NCBI RefSeq assembly: GCF_914271485.1
Contig: NZ_CAJZAG010000002.1
Span: 496,001 to 560,000 of the forward strand
DNA length: 64,000 nucleotides
Reading direction: 5' to 3'
From: Cupriavidus pampae
GTDB taxonomy: Bacteria; Pseudomonadota; Gammaproteobacteria; Burkholderiales; Burkholderiaceae
Both the position numbers and the translations under genes were made by a program. The first letter of the stretch is position 1. Each line of letters begins with the position of its first letter. The notes under the pieces were generated by a model. It was not told where the DNA came from. It was given only the letters and a program-made list of their open reading frames with translations, and ran no database searches. Shown here piece by piece: positions 27,406 to 37,204 of the stretch.

Positions 27406-29595
27406 TCACCCCCAACCCGCCAACACCTTGTCCAGCGTAATCGGATACTCCCGCACCCGTACGCCACACGCGTTGTACACCGCGTTGGCTACGGCGGCCC
27501 CGACCCCGCAGATACCCAGTTCGCCAACGCCCTTGGCCTTCATCGGCGACGACATCGGGTCCACCTCATCGAGGAAAATCACCTCCTGGTGAGGAATGTC
27601 TGCATGCACGGGCACCTCGTATCCGGCGAGGTCGTGGTTGACGAAGAACCCGCGTCGCTTGTCGATCGCCAGTTCTTCCATCAGCGCCGCTCCCACCCCC
27701 ATCGTCATCGCGCCAATTACCTGACTGCGCGCCGACTTCGGATTGAGGATCCGCCCCGCCGCGCAGACCGCGAGCATCCTCCGTACCCGAATCTCACCGG
27801 TGGCGGAATCCACGCCGACCTCGACAAAGTGCCCGCCGAACGTTGACTGCTGATACTTCTTGCCGAGGTCGCCATACTCCATCGTGTCCTCGCCAACGAG
27901 CTCGCCATCGGAAGCCACGGAAGTCAGCGGCACCGTGCGACCACCGGACGACACCTGCCCATTGGCAAACACCGCATCGCCCGCATTGAGCCCCGCGCGC
28001 TTCGCCACCGCCTCACGCAACTTGACGCACGCCGCGTACACGCCGGCCGTCGAGCTATTGCCGCCCCACTGACCACCCGACCCAGCGGACACCGGATAAG
28101 ACGAATCCCCAAGCCGCACCGCCACTTTCTCGATCGGCACACCCAGCATTTCCGCCGCGGTCTGCGCGATGATCGTGTAGCTGCCGGTGCCGATGTCGGT
28201 CATATCGGTCTCGACGATCACCATGCCCGAACGATCGAGCTTCACGCGCGCGCCGGACTTCATCACGAGGTTGTTGCGAAACGCCGCCGCCACGCCCATA
28301 CCGACCAACCACTGCCCGTCGCGCACCGACCCCGGCTGCGCCTTGCGCGCGCTCCAGCCAAAGCGCTCCGCACCCCGGCGCAGGCATTCATTGAGCTGGC
28401 GTTGCGAGTACGGCCGCTGCGGATGTTCCGGATCGACCTGCGTGTCATTGGCCACGCGCAGCGCGATCGGATCCATCTTGAGTTTCTCGGCCAGCTCATC
28501 CATGGCGATCTCCAGCGCCATCAAACCCGGCGCCTCGCCGGGGGCGCGCATCGCGTTGCCCTCTGGCAGATCGAGCGTCGCGAGCCGCATTGCCGTCATG
28601 CGATCCGCGCCCGCATACAGCAGACGGGTCTGTTGCACGGCCGTCTCTGGCCCACCGCCGGGCAGATCGCCCGACCAGCTCTCGTGCCCGATGGCCGTGA
28701 TCTTGCCGTCCGGCGTGGTCCCAATGCGAATGCGCTGAATCGTCGCGGGCCGGTGCGTGGTGTTGTTCATCATCATCGGCCGGGTCAGCGCGACCTTCAC
28801 CGGTCGCTTGGCCGCCCGCGCGCCCAACACCGCAAGCAGGCATTCCGCGCGAAGAAACAGCTTGCCGCCAAACCCGCCGCCGATAAACGGCGAGATGATG
28901 CGCACTTTCTCTTTGGGAATGTTCAACGTGGCGGCCATATCCTGCACGCCCCAGTCGACCATCTGGTTCGCAGTCCAGATCGTCACCTTGTCGCCCTCCC
29001 ATGCGGCCAGCGAGGCATGCGGTTCCATCATCGCGTGCGACTGGTCGGGCGTGGTGTAGATCGCGTCGAGCTTGACCGGTGCCTTGGCAAAGGCCTCGAC
29101 GAAATTGCCCACCGCGGTGTCAGGTTCGTCGGACTTGGGCTTGACCGCGTTGGTGCGCGCATTGTGCAGATCGAATGCACCGGGCTTGGCGTCGTACTGC
29201 ACGCGTACGAGGTTGGCCGCCGCCCGGGCCTGCTCGAAGGTATCGGCCACCACCAGTGCCACCGCCTGATGGTAGTGCTGGATCTCGGGTCCGCCGAGCA
29301 GCGCGGCGGTATTGCGCTTGCCCTTGCCAAGCTTGCCGGCGTTCTCGGCCGTAACGATCGTGATCACGCCCGGAGCACGGCGGGCCTCGGCGAGGTCCAT
29401 CGACACGATGCGACCCTTGGCGATACCGGCATGCACGACGTAGCCGTAAGCGGGATGCGCCGCCACATCGTGGCGTTCATACGCATACGGCGCCGTGCCG
29501 CACGCTTTCATCGGTCCGTCGATGCGATCGAGTGGCTGGCCAACTACCTGCAGGCGGTCGATCGGATTGTCGGTAGCGGGGGAATCGAATTTCAT
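27406..29595 (-). CDS. paoC: Aldehyde oxidoreductase molybdenum-binding subunit (PaoC-like)
   Basis: A 729-residue xanthine dehydrogenase-family large subunit carrying molybdopterin cytosine dinucleotide. Visible features are the aldehyde oxidase a/b hammerhead domain (about 25-140), the FIGGGFGGKLFLRAE motif, the cofactor-binding GQWGGNSSTAG region and the C-terminal KGVGELGICG segment holding the catalytic glutamate. The family oxidises aldehydes to carboxylic acids in the periplasm as the large part of a PaoABC heterotrimer. It is the last gene of the operon, starting 3 bp after the FAD subunit stop. No XdhC/PaoD-type maturation gene lies nearby. Substrate specificity cannot be read from sequence. 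Confidence 0.9.
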   Translation of the reverse strand: MKFDSPATDNPIDRLQVVGQPLDRIDGPMKACGTAPYAYERHDVAAHPAYGYVVHAGIAKGRIVSMDLAEARRAPGVITIVTAENAGKLGKGKRNTAALLGGPEIQHYHQAVALVVADTFEQARAAANLVRVQYDAKPGAFDLHNARTNAVKPKSDEPDTAVGNFVEAFAKAPVKLDAIYTTPDQSHAMMEPHASLAAWEGDKVTIWTANQMVDWGVQDMAATLNIPKEKVRIISPFIGGGFGGKLFLRAECLLAVLGARAAKRPVKVALTRPMMMNNTTHRPATIQRIRIGTTPDGKITAIGHESWSGDLPGGGPETAVQQTRLLYAGADRMTAMRLATLDLPEGNAMRAPGEAPGLMALEIAMDELAEKLKMDPIALRVANDTQVDPEHPQRPYSQRQLNECLRRGAERFGWSARKAQPGSVRDGQWLVGMGVAAAFRNNLVMKSGARVKLDRSGMVIVETDMTDIGTGSYTIIAQTAAEMLGVPIEKVAVRLGDSSYPVSAGSGGQWGGNSSTAGVYAACVKLREAVAKRAGLNAGDAVFANGQVSSGGRTVPLTSVASDGELVGEDTMEYGDLGKKYQQSTFGGHFVEVGVDSATGEIRVRRMLAVCAAGRILNPKSARSQVIGAMTMGVGAALMEELAIDKRRGFFVNHDLAGYEVPVHADIPHQEVIFLDEVDPMSSPMKAKGVGELGICGVGAAVANAVYNACGVRVREYPITLDKVLAGWG

Positions 29596-29598
29596 GGC

Positions 29599-30549
29599 TC
29601 AGCTCCTCGCTTGCGTCAGGACGGCCGCCAGCGTGCGCTGGGCCAGCAGGATCTTGAAGCGGTTCTCTTCGGTCGGCATCGCCTCAGCGAACAGGCGGTC
29701 GCTTACCACCTTTGCCCCGCGCGGCAACTCCGCCTCGGCGGCCTCCACGCGCCAGGGCTTGGGTGCCACCCCGCCGAGCGCCACGCGCCCGGTGCCATCG
29801 CGCTGCACGATCGCGGCCACCGATACCAGCGCAAACGCATACGATGCGCGGTCGCGTACCTTGCGATAGATCTGCGCCCCACCGAGCGGCGCGGGCAGTG
29901 TCACCGCAGTGATCAGCTCGCCCGGTACCAGCGTGGTCTCGGCCTGCGGCGTGTTGCCTGGCAGGCGATGCAGATCCACGATAGGAATCACGCGCCGCGT
30001 GCCATCGGCACGCACCGTCTCTACGCTGGCGTCGAGCACGCGCATGGCCACCGCCATATCGCTGGGATGCGTGGCGATGCACGACTGGCTGCCGCCGACG
30101 ACCGCCAGTTGCCGGCTTACGCCGCCCAGCGCGCTACACCCGCTGCCGGGCTGGCGCTTGTTGCACGGCTGATTGGTGTCATAGAAATACGGGCAACGCG
30201 TGCGCTGGAGCAGATTGCCAGCGGTAGTCGCCCGGTTGCGCAATTGTCCGGATGCGCCGGCCAGCAACGCGCGCGACAGCACGCCGTAGTCGCGCCGCAC
30301 ACGCGAGTCCGCGGCCAGATCGGTATTGCGCACCAGCGCGCCGATGCGTAGCCCGCCCTGCGGCGTCGCTTCGATCTTGTCGAGGCCGAGCCCATTCACG
30401 TCGATCAGATGCGCGGGCTGTTCGATCTCGAGCTTCATCAGGTCAAGCAGATTAGTGCCGCCAGCGATAAAGCGCGCGCCCGGCGTACGCTCGGCGGCCG
30501 CGGCCGCTGCGGCGGGACTCTGCGCGCGTTCGTAGGTAAAGGCTTTCAT
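29599..30549 (-). CDS. paoB: Aldehyde oxidoreductase FAD-binding subunit (PaoB-like)
   Basis: A 316-residue CO dehydrogenase flavoprotein-fold subunit. The FAD-binding motifs are [15 protein letters not shown] and the [14 protein letters not shown] region. Between them and VVGGSQSC the cysteines in [14 protein letters not shown] and GSGCSA match the extra [4Fe-4S]-binding insertion known from PaoB of E. coli and missing from ordinary xanthine dehydrogenases. It relays electrons between the 2Fe-2S subunit and an external acceptor. The ATG overlaps the stop of the 2Fe-2S gene (ATGA). Confidence 0.88.
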   Translation of the reverse strand: MKAFTYERAQSPAAAAAAAERTPGARFIAGGTNLLDLMKLEIEQPAHLIDVNGLGLDKIEATPQGGLRIGALVRNTDLAADSRVRRDYGVLSRALLAGASGQLRNRATTAGNLLQRTRCPYFYDTNQPCNKRQPGSGCSALGGVSRQLAVVGGSQSCIATHPSDMAVAMRVLDASVETVRADGTRRVIPIVDLHRLPGNTPQAETTLVPGELITAVTLPAPLGGAQIYRKVRDRASYAFALVSVAAIVQRDGTGRVALGGVAPKPWRVEAAEAELPRGAKVVSDRLFAEAMPTEENRFKILLAQRTLAAVLTQARS

Positions 30550-31229
30550 GTGCGGCTCCCTCCGGTCGTGACCGGGGTTGCGTTCGCAGCCTCCACGATC
30601 GCTTCGATGATGTTCGAGTACGCGCCACAGCGGCAGATATTGCCGCTCATACGCTCGCGGATCTCGGCCTCGGTCAGTTGCGGGCGCGCGGTCAGGCTGG
30701 CGCTGACATGGCTGGGGATGCCGGCGCGAATCTCGTCGAGCACCGCCACCGCCGAACAGACCTGCCCGGGCGTGCAGTAGCCACATTGATAACCGTCATG
30801 CCTGACGAACGCGCGCTGCATCGGGTGCATGCGCTGCGGCGTGCCGAGACCTTCGACGGTCGTCACCTTCGCGCCCTCATGCATGATGGCCAGCGTGAGG
30901 CACGAGTTGATGCGCCGCCCATCGAGGTGCACCGTGCAGGCACCGCACTGGCCGTGGTCGCAGCCTTTCTTGGTACCGGTCAGATGCAGATGCTCGCGCA
31001 GTGCGTCGAGCAGCGTGGTACGGGTATCGAGGTCGAGCGTAACGCGCTGCCCGTTGACCTCGAGCGTGACTTGAGACATTGAGGGTTGACTCCTGATGGC
31101 GGGGGCGGCTGGCGCGGCGGGCGTGCCCTGAGCGGAAGCCAAAGGCGGAATCGCCGCTGCGGTTGCCGCCGTGGCACTCGCCTTCAGCAGGTCACGCCGC
31201 GTAAGCGTGAAAACGTTGACGTCGTCCAT
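30546..31229 (-). CDS. paoA: Aldehyde oxidoreductase 2Fe-2S subunit with Tat signal (PaoA-like)
   Basis: A 227-residue iron-sulfur subunit, first gene of the operon. The N-terminal [20 protein letters not shown] is a twin-arginine signal that exports the folded complex to the periplasm. The plant-type ferredoxin cluster is C-D-H-G-Q-C-G-A-C with a distal Cys in NSCLTLA. The second 2Fe-2S site is CGYCTPGQ plus NICRCGAY. I chose the ATG giving [12 protein letters not shown]; the longer frame upstream lacks family similarity. It is paired with the FAD and molybdenum subunits by direct overlap. Confidence 0.9.
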   Translation of the reverse strand: MDDVNVFTLTRRDLLKASATAATAAAIPPLASAQGTPAAPAAPAIRSQPSMSQVTLEVNGQRVTLDLDTRTTLLDALREHLHLTGTKKGCDHGQCGACTVHLDGRRINSCLTLAIMHEGAKVTTVEGLGTPQRMHPMQRAFVRHDGYQCGYCTPGQVCSAVAVLDEIRAGIPSHVSASLTARPQLTEAEIRERMSGNICRCGAYSNIIEAIVEAANATPVTTGGSRT

Positions 31230-31411
31230 TGTTCGTATCCTTCTTCCAGACGGAGATCGATCGGAACAGATGGCTTGCCGGGCGTTTGTGGGGAGGGAGA
31301 TCAGGCGGACAGTCCTGGCCGGCAAGGCCAAAACATGGAGATACGCAAGAAGCGTGCGGGGACGAACATCACCGCGATTGGGGGGAGAGGGCCTCCCCCC
31401 GTCGGTAAAAA

Positions 31412-32167
31412 TTACTGCGCCGTACGATGAATCGACAACGGCCCAAACGACTGCGTCACCGGCATCAACTCGATCACGTTGATATTCACACGCGCCGGCA
31501 GCGTCGTCGCCCAGAACACGGTTTCCGCAATATCGTCAGGCGTCAGCGCATCGGCGCCCTCATACACCTTGGACACCCGCGACTCATCGCCGCCAAACCG
31601 CACGGCCGAAAACTCAGTGCCACCCACCAAACCCGGCGCCACGTCCGTCACGCGCACCTTCGTGCCCGTCAAATCCGCGCGCAGGTTCAGCGAGAACTGG
31701 CGCACAAACGCCTTGGTACCGCCGTAAGCATTGCCACCCGGATACGGATACTCACCGGCGGTCGAGCCAATATTGACCACATGCCCGCGATTGCGCGACA
31801 CCATGCCCGGCAGCACCGCGCGCGTCATGTACATCACGCCCTTGATATTGGTGTCGACCATCTGATCCCACTTGTCGAGATCCGCCGCCTGCGCGGGCTC
31901 CAGCCCAAGCGCGAGGCCCGCGTTGTTCACCAGCAGATCGATCTCGGCAAACGGCGCCGGCAGCGCGTCGATCGCGGCCTGCACCGCATCGCGGTCACGC
32001 ACGTCGAGCACCAGCGGCAACACCTTGTCGCGGCCAAGCTCGTCCGCCAGTGCATCGAGTCGTTCCTGACGCCGGCCCGCGGCGATCACGCGATGACCCG
32101 CGGCAACGAAGCGTCGTGCGATGGCGATGCCGAATCCTGCCGTGGCGCCCGTGACTAGTACATTCAT
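31412..32167 (-). CDS. Short-chain dehydrogenase, YdfG-like 3-hydroxy acid dehydrogenase
   Basis: A 251-residue classical SDR. The nucleotide motif is TGATAGFG, followed by NNAG, the catalytic Ser in NIGSTAGEYPY and the YxxxK pair in YGGTKAF. The segments YMTRAVLPGMV and RVTDVAPGLVGGTEFSAVRF closely resemble E. coli YdfG, an NADP-dependent dehydrogenase of serine-type 3-hydroxy acids and reductant of malonic semialdehyde. A tautomerase gene lies 34 bp upstream in the same direction. The 182-bp gap on the other side, toward paoA, holds nothing recognisable. Confidence 0.85.
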   Translation of the reverse strand: MNVLVTGATAGFGIAIARRFVAAGHRVIAAGRRQERLDALADELGRDKVLPLVLDVRDRDAVQAAIDALPAPFAEIDLLVNNAGLALGLEPAQAADLDKWDQMVDTNIKGVMYMTRAVLPGMVSRNRGHVVNIGSTAGEYPYPGGNAYGGTKAFVRQFSLNLRADLTGTKVRVTDVAPGLVGGTEFSAVRFGGDESRVSKVYEGADALTPDDIAETVFWATTLPARVNINVIELMPVTQSFGPLSIHRTAQ

Positions 32168-32201
32168 ATCCGTTTCCTGCTGTGCTTGTAGTGGTGGAAA
32201 T

Positions 32202-32597
32202 TCACGCATCGCCCTCCTTCACGTACTGCGCGATGCCGTTACCGAACGACCAGTCCTCGCGGCCATTCGGCGACAACTGGATCTGGACGTCCTCCCGCCG
32301 CAGTCCCGGGCTGCGCGCGAGGCGATCAGCCACGGCCCGATACAGCGCCTGCTTGGTCTGCGTGTCCCGCCAGTTGCTCTGCAGGATATTGATGAAGACC
32401 ACGTCGTCGCTGCGGTGTACGCCGAGATAGTCGGCATCGTAGATGAATTCGTCACGATCGTGCTGATGGATCAACTGAAAGCGGTCGTCGACGGGCACAT
32501 GGAAGGTCTCGACCAGCGCCTCGTGGACGCCGTCGGCGATGGCGCGGACATAGGCGGGCGACTTGCCCTTGAGCAGGGAGATGCGAACGAGCGGCAT
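32202..32597 (-). CDS. Tautomerase-superfamily protein
   Basis: A 131-residue protein starting MPLVRISLLKGK. After Met removal the N-terminal proline is the usual catalytic base of the tautomerase superfamily. The central HQHDRDEFIYDADYLG and the later RSDDVVFINI match the longer Tautomerase_2 group of about 130 residues. I chose the ATG that exposes Pro1; a longer frame would bury it. It forms a probable two-gene operon with the YdfG-like reductase and is divergent from a LysR regulator, which likely controls it. The substrate is unknown. Confidence 0.82.
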   Translation of the reverse strand: MPLVRISLLKGKSPAYVRAIADGVHEALVETFHVPVDDRFQLIHQHDRDEFIYDADYLGVHRSDDVVFINILQSNWRDTQTKQALYRAVADRLARSPGLRREDVQIQLSPNGREDWSFGNGIAQYVKEGDA

Positions 32598-32651
32598 GGT
32601 GGACTCCTTGATGGACGTGGTTGACGTTCCCAAGATAGCCGCCAATAATGG

Positions 32652-32666
32652 TTCTGAAAATCAGAA
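32652..32666. promoter_or_regulatory. Candidate LysR-type operator (T-N11-A dyad)
   Basis: TTCTGAAAATCAGAA is a perfect dyad in the 126-bp space between the tautomerase and lysR genes. It contains the T-N11-A core typical of LysR-family sites. It lies 54 bp from the tautomerase start and 57 bp from the lysR start. Confidence 0.6.
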
Positions 32667-32723
32667 ATATTCAAAGCATCACTTTCGTTTTATCGAATCA
32701 TTCCTACGTGCCACCATCCCATC

Positions 32724-33647
32724 ATGACGCGCACCAACCTCGACATGGATGTTCTGCGGACGTTCGTCACCGGCTTCGAACTCGGCAGCTTCGCGCGGGC
32801 GGCGGACCGACTGGGCCGCTCACAGTCGGCCATCAGCACGCAGCTCCGCAAGCTCGAAGACCAGATCGGCCTGCCGCTGGTGCGGAAATCGGGCCGCGGG
32901 CTGGCGCTGACGCCCGCGGGCGAGGCGCTGCTCAGCTACGCGCGGCGCATGCTCGAGCTCAACGACGAGGCCGTGGACACCGTGCGCGGCGCCGATCTGG
33001 AAGGCTGGGTGCGACTGGGCTTGCCACAGGATTTCGCCGACTCGCTGCTACCGGCGGTGCTGGGTCGCTTTGCCCGCGCCCATCCGAAGGTCCGCGTCGA
33101 GGTTCAGGTCGATCGCAGCGTGCCGCTGGCCGAAAAGACCTTGCGCGGCGAACTGGACATGGCGCTGGTGTGGGGCGATGGCATCGACATGCCGAACTTC
33201 CCGAATGGCGAGCGCGTCGCCGACGTGCCGATCGTGTGGGCAGGCACGCCTGAGTGGGTCACGCACCGGCTCGCGGCGCCAGCCGAACCATTGCCGCTGA
33301 TCGCCTTCGTACCGCCCTGCACGTTCCGGGCAGCCGGCATTGCCGCGCTCGATGCCGCCGGCATGCCCTGGCGACTGGCGTTCACGAGCCCAAGCCTGTC
33401 CGGCCTATGGGCCGCCGCCGAAGCCGGCCTCGGCGTCACGCCACGCACCCGCGTCAGCCTGCCGCCCAACCTGACCGCCCTGGACCCCCGCGCGACGGGC
33501 CTGCCGCCACTCCCCACCGCCCCCCTCTCCCTACACCGCGCCGAAGCCGACCCCAGCGCCGCCGTACAACGGCTAACCACCATCGTCCTCGAAACCGTCC
33601 ACGAAGCCCTGAGCAGCCCAGCAGCCGCGTTCGCCCAGCTCCCTTGA
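32724..33647 (+). CDS. LysR-family transcriptional regulator
   Basis: A 307-residue LysR regulator. The N-terminal winged helix (about 8-67) contains VLRTFVTGFELGSFARAADRLG and SQSAISTQLRKLEDQ. The effector domain starts near residue 90 (WVRLGLPQDFADSLLPAVLGRF). It probably controls the divergent tautomerase/YdfG genes and itself through the dyad between them. The stop codon falls inside the first unit of a tandem repeat array (CCCTTGAGGG), so the last two or three residues are encoded at the edge of the repeat. Confidence 0.88.
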   Translation: MTRTNLDMDVLRTFVTGFELGSFARAADRLGRSQSAISTQLRKLEDQIGLPLVRKSGRGLALTPAGEALLSYARRMLELNDEAVDTVRGADLEGWVRLGLPQDFADSLLPAVLGRFARAHPKVRVEVQVDRSVPLAEKTLRGELDMALVWGDGIDMPNFPNGERVADVPIVWAGTPEWVTHRLAAPAEPLPLIAFVPPCTFRAAGIAALDAAGMPWRLAFTSPSLSGLWAAAEAGLGVTPRTRVSLPPNLTALDPRATGLPPLPTAPLSLHRAEADPSAAVQRLTTIVLETVHEALSSPAAAFAQLP

Positions 33648-34067
33648 GGGAAACGCCGCAGGTCAACGCCGGCGCAAACGCATCGCATGCCAGCAGATTC
33701 CCCTCTCCCTTGAGGGAAACGCCGCAGGCCAACGCCGGCGTAAACGCATCGCATGCCAGCGGTTTGCTCCCCTCTCCCTTGAGGGAGACGCCGCAGATCA
33801 ACGCCGGCGTAAACGCATCGCATGCCAGCGGATTCCCCTCTCCCTTGAGGGAAACGCCGCAGGTCAACGCCGGCGCAAACGCATCGCATGCCACCGGATT
33901 CCCCTCTCCCTTGAGGGAAACGCCGCAGGTCAACGCCGGCGCAAACGCATCGCATGCCACCGGTTTGCTCCCCTCTCCCTTGAGGGAGAGGGGTCGGGGG
34001 AGAGGGTGAATCAAATCCCTATTGTTTTCTCCCCTCTCCCTCAGGGAGAGGGGCCGGGGGAGAGGGT
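33641..34067. repeat. 66/69-bp tandem array with C-rich/G-rich hairpins
   Basis: Five units start at 33641, 33707, 33776, 33842 and 33908. A sixth, at 33977, ends in a full hairpin, and one more hairpin runs to 34067. Each unit begins CCCTTGAGGG and contains AACGCCGGCG and CGCATCGCATGCCA. Periods of 66 and 69 bp are multiples of three, which keeps frames open across the array on both strands. This explains several spurious open frames; no gene is supported. The array fills the whole gap between convergent genes. Confidence 0.9.
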
Positions 34068-34090
34068 CTCCGGCGCATCAAATCGCCCAA

Positions 34091-35047
<957 letters not shown>

Positions 35048-35247
35048 TCAGATCTCCGTGGCAATCGCCGGTGGCAACCCCAAAATTCTACGCCGGCCAA
35101 CGATTTCAGCGATTCTTACAGCGTTGCTTACACGTATTAACATCTGCTCACCATCGCATAACCCACTGTAAGGATTAGTGGTGCATCATGAACTCCATCA
35201 ACAAAGGCCAGCGAATCTGGCCGACCACAGCCCCGAAGGAGCTCACG

Positions 35248-35694
35248 ATGCGCAAGTCCATCCGATTCACAGGCATTGCCCTGCTCAGTGCCGCGCTGCT
35301 CGCCGCCGGCCCGGCGTCGGCGCGTGACTATGATCGCGGTCACGGGCGCTATCACGGTGGTGGCCATGGCGGCGGTGGTGGCGGTGGCGTAGCGCTGGCC
35401 ATCGGCGCGCTCGCGGGCCTGGCGATCGGTGCCGCGGTCCTCAGCAGCAGCGCGGCAGTCGCCGCGCCCGCGCCGGTCTACGCGGCCCCGCCGCAAGGGG
35501 TCACCTACGTCGAACAGGGCTACTCGTCGTATGAACAACCGTATCAGCAGCAATACCAGCAGCCCTATCAGCAACCGTACCAGCAACAGGCCCAGCCGTA
35601 CGCGCAGGTGCCCCCGGGCTACTGCTACCGCGCCAGCGACCGTGCCTACGTCCCGTGCGCCCAGCCGGCGCAGGTCAACTACTATGGGTACTGA
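35248..35694 (+). CDS. Small secreted Gly-rich and PYQQ-repeat protein
   Basis: A 148-residue protein with a Sec signal peptide ending near residue 25 (AAGPASARDYD). A Gly/His-rich stretch, a hydrophobic segment (about 50-72, VALAIGALAGLAIGAAVL) and a tail of repeated PYQQ/QYQQ blocks follow. The C-terminus GYCYRASDRAYVPCAQPAQ holds two cysteines. An AAGGAG ribosome site 6 bp upstream fixes the start. Such proteins are common in Cupriavidus-like genomes as predicted envelope or periplasmic proteins of unknown role. I cannot assign a function. Confidence 0.75.
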   Translation: MRKSIRFTGIALLSAALLAAGPASARDYDRGHGRYHGGGHGGGGGGGVALAIGALAGLAIGAAVLSSSAAVAAPAPVYAAPPQGVTYVEQGYSSYEQPYQQQYQQPYQQPYQQQAQPYAQVPPGYCYRASDRAYVPCAQPAQVNYYGY

Positions 35695-35730
35695 TCCCTG
35701 CTGACTGTTCCAATTCGCACGACATCATGA

Positions 35731-35766
35731 GCGCGCGCCGCATCGCAATGTTGCTACGGCGCGCGC
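35731..35766 (+). terminator. Long GC hairpin between the PYQQ protein and cytochrome P460
   Basis: GCGCGCGCCG and CGGCGCGCGC form a perfect 10-bp stem around a loop that itself contains GCAA/TTGC. No T-run follows, so it may be a weak terminator or an mRNA 3' end structure. Confidence 0.5.
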
Positions 35767-35864
35767 ATACACATTGAGATACATCGAATCGGCACCGGCG
35801 ACATATCGGCGATACATCGTCAGGGACAAATGGGCACTGCACCCCGTCCCCGTAGGAAACAACG

Positions 35865-36395
35865 ATGAAAACCGTCCTCGCCGTCTCGCTCGCCCTGGCA
35901 GCCGCCTCCGCGCTGTTCACGCTTCCCGCTCTCTCCGCTGACAAGGCCGCGGCCAAATCCGCGCCCCAAGCCAACCCCGATGCCTCGCCGATCTACGGCG
36001 TAACGATCCCCAAGGGCTATCGCCAATGGGAATTCGTCGCGCCCGCGCTCGAGAAAGAACCGCTCAACGAATTGCGCACCGTGGTCGGCAACAAGATCGC
36101 GATGGACGCCTACAAGAAGGGCAAGCTGCCCTTCCCCGACGGCTCGATTCTCGTGAAGCTCGCGTACAAGTACACGCAGTCGCCGGATTTCGAATCTGCG
36201 CTCGTACCGGACCACCCGACCACAGTCCAGGTGATGGTCAAGGACTCGAAGAAATACGCGGCCTCGGGCGGCTGGGGCTACGGCCGCTTCATCAACGGGA
36301 AACCCGTCGACGAGGCCCAGCACCAGACCTGTTTCGCCTGCCACGCGGCACGCGTGAAGGATCGCGATTACGTGTTCACGCGACTGGCGCCATAA
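35865..36395 (+). CDS. Cytochrome P460-family protein
   Basis: A 176-residue periplasmic haem protein. The signal peptide ends at about residue 25 (LPALSADKAA). The single c-type haem site is CFACH at residues 156-160, preceded by the P460 fold region YGVTIPKGYRQWEFVAPAL and FPDGSILVKLAYK. Family members oxidise hydroxylamine or bind NO, but in heterotrophs the role is usually unknown. A conserved Lys that crosslinks the haem in true P460 cannot be verified by eye. It stands as a single gene with a strong terminator 99 bp after its stop. Confidence 0.85.
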   Translation: MKTVLAVSLALAAASALFTLPALSADKAAAKSAPQANPDASPIYGVTIPKGYRQWEFVAPALEKEPLNELRTVVGNKIAMDAYKKGKLPFPDGSILVKLAYKYTQSPDFESALVPDHPTTVQVMVKDSKKYAASGGWGYGRFINGKPVDEAQHQTCFACHAARVKDRDYVFTRLAP

Positions 36396-36493
36396 GTACC
36401 GTCAGACCGCTGTGCAGCATGTAAAAACGACAATTTTTACCTGCTGCTACGTGCAACCGTCCGCGCCGCGCATCCTGTAACATACGAGTTCTC

Positions 36494-36528
36494 CGCAGCC
36501 TTCCGACACCCGTCGGCGGCTGCGTTTT
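36494..36528 (+). terminator. Intrinsic terminator after cytochrome P460
   Basis: CGCAGCC and GGCTGCG form the outer stem, and CCGAC with GTCGG the inner stem around an ACCC loop, followed directly by TTTT. An additional inverted repeat, GTAAAAA/TTTTTAC, lies at 36421-36440. Confidence 0.8.
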
Positions 36529-36568
36529 GCCTCGCTATTACGTGTTTATCGCGCTTATTTGCGTAGCT

Positions 36569-36587
36569 AAATTGCGTTGATCAATTT
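36569..36587. promoter_or_regulatory. Inverted repeat upstream of the heme oxygenase gene
   Basis: AAATTG and CAATTT flank a 7-bp spacer and end 11 bp before the GTG start of the heme oxygenase. The position suits an operator or translational control site. No regulator can be named. Confidence 0.35.
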
Positions 36588-36598
36588 GCGGACATTGC

Positions 36599-37204
36599 GT
36601 GACTGGACAACCGACTCACCTCGAGACCCCCCATGACGTGCTGGCCGCGCTGCGCGGCGCCACCGCCGCGCGGCACGCCACACTCGATCGCTCGATGCCG
36701 CTCTCGCAGCCGGAGCCGGCGCTGCGCGATTACCGCGATCATCTGCTGCTGATCCGCGCCTGGCTCGCGCCGCTCGAAGCGTGGCTCGCACAATTCCACG
36801 ATGGCCCGCAAGACCCCTCCGTGCTGCCCGTCGTGCGACGCCTGCCCGCGCTCGATGCCGACCTCAACCATGCCGCGGTCCCGCCCGGCGGAACTGAAGT
36901 CCCGTCGATAGACGCCAGCACGCTCCCCACCGACGCCGCCTATCGCTGGGGCCTGTGCTACGTCATCGAAGGCTCGCAGCTCGGCGGTGCTGTGCTCTAT
37001 CGCCAACTGGCCGAACGCTTCGCGCCACACCCGCTTCAATACCTGGGCCCGCAATCGCCGGGACCGCGCTGGAAACAATTCCTCGATGCACTGCGCGCCA
37101 ACGTGCGCAGCGAGGCCGACATCGCCGCCGCATGCGCGGGCGCATGCCGCGCGTTTGACGACCTGCTGGCGCGCGTCAGCGCCGTGGACGGAATCGCCTC
37201 GTGA
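36599..37204 (+). CDS. bphO: Biliverdin-producing heme oxygenase (BphO type)
   Basis: A 201-residue bacterial heme oxygenase, which opens heme to biliverdin, iron and CO. The proximal heme-ligand His is His26 in TAARHATLD. The distal helix region is RWGLCYVIEGSQLGGAVLYRQL. Only the GTG start keeps the His-containing helix; the next in-frame ATG would lose it. The stop overlaps the following histidine kinase by 4 bp (GTGA). A bacteriophytochrome that needs biliverdin is encoded 2.2 kb away in convergent orientation, which makes chromophore supply the likely role. Confidence 0.9.
   Translation: MTGQPTHLETPHDVLAALRGATAARHATLDRSMPLSQPEPALRDYRDHLLLIRAWLAPLEAWLAQFHDGPQDPSVLPVVRRLPALDADLNHAAVPPGGTEVPSIDASTLPTDAAYRWGLCYVIEGSQLGGAVLYRQLAERFAPHPLQYLGPQSPGPRWKQFLDALRANVRSEADIAAACAGACRAFDDLLARVSAVDGIAS

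Noticed and set aside
28402-30351. 649-codon plus-strand open frame
   Set aside because: It lies opposite the paoC and paoB genes, which have clear cofactor motifs; the shadow frame has none.
33104-34014. Repetitive proteins encoded by the 33.6-34.0 kb array on either strand
   Set aside because: Open frames arise because the unit length is a multiple of three. There is no ribosome site, and similar unrelated frames arise from the other arrays.
33641-34067. CRISPR-like array
   Set aside because: Units are tandem copies of 66/69 bp without unique spacers, and no cas gene is near. The same applies to the array at 22231-22571.
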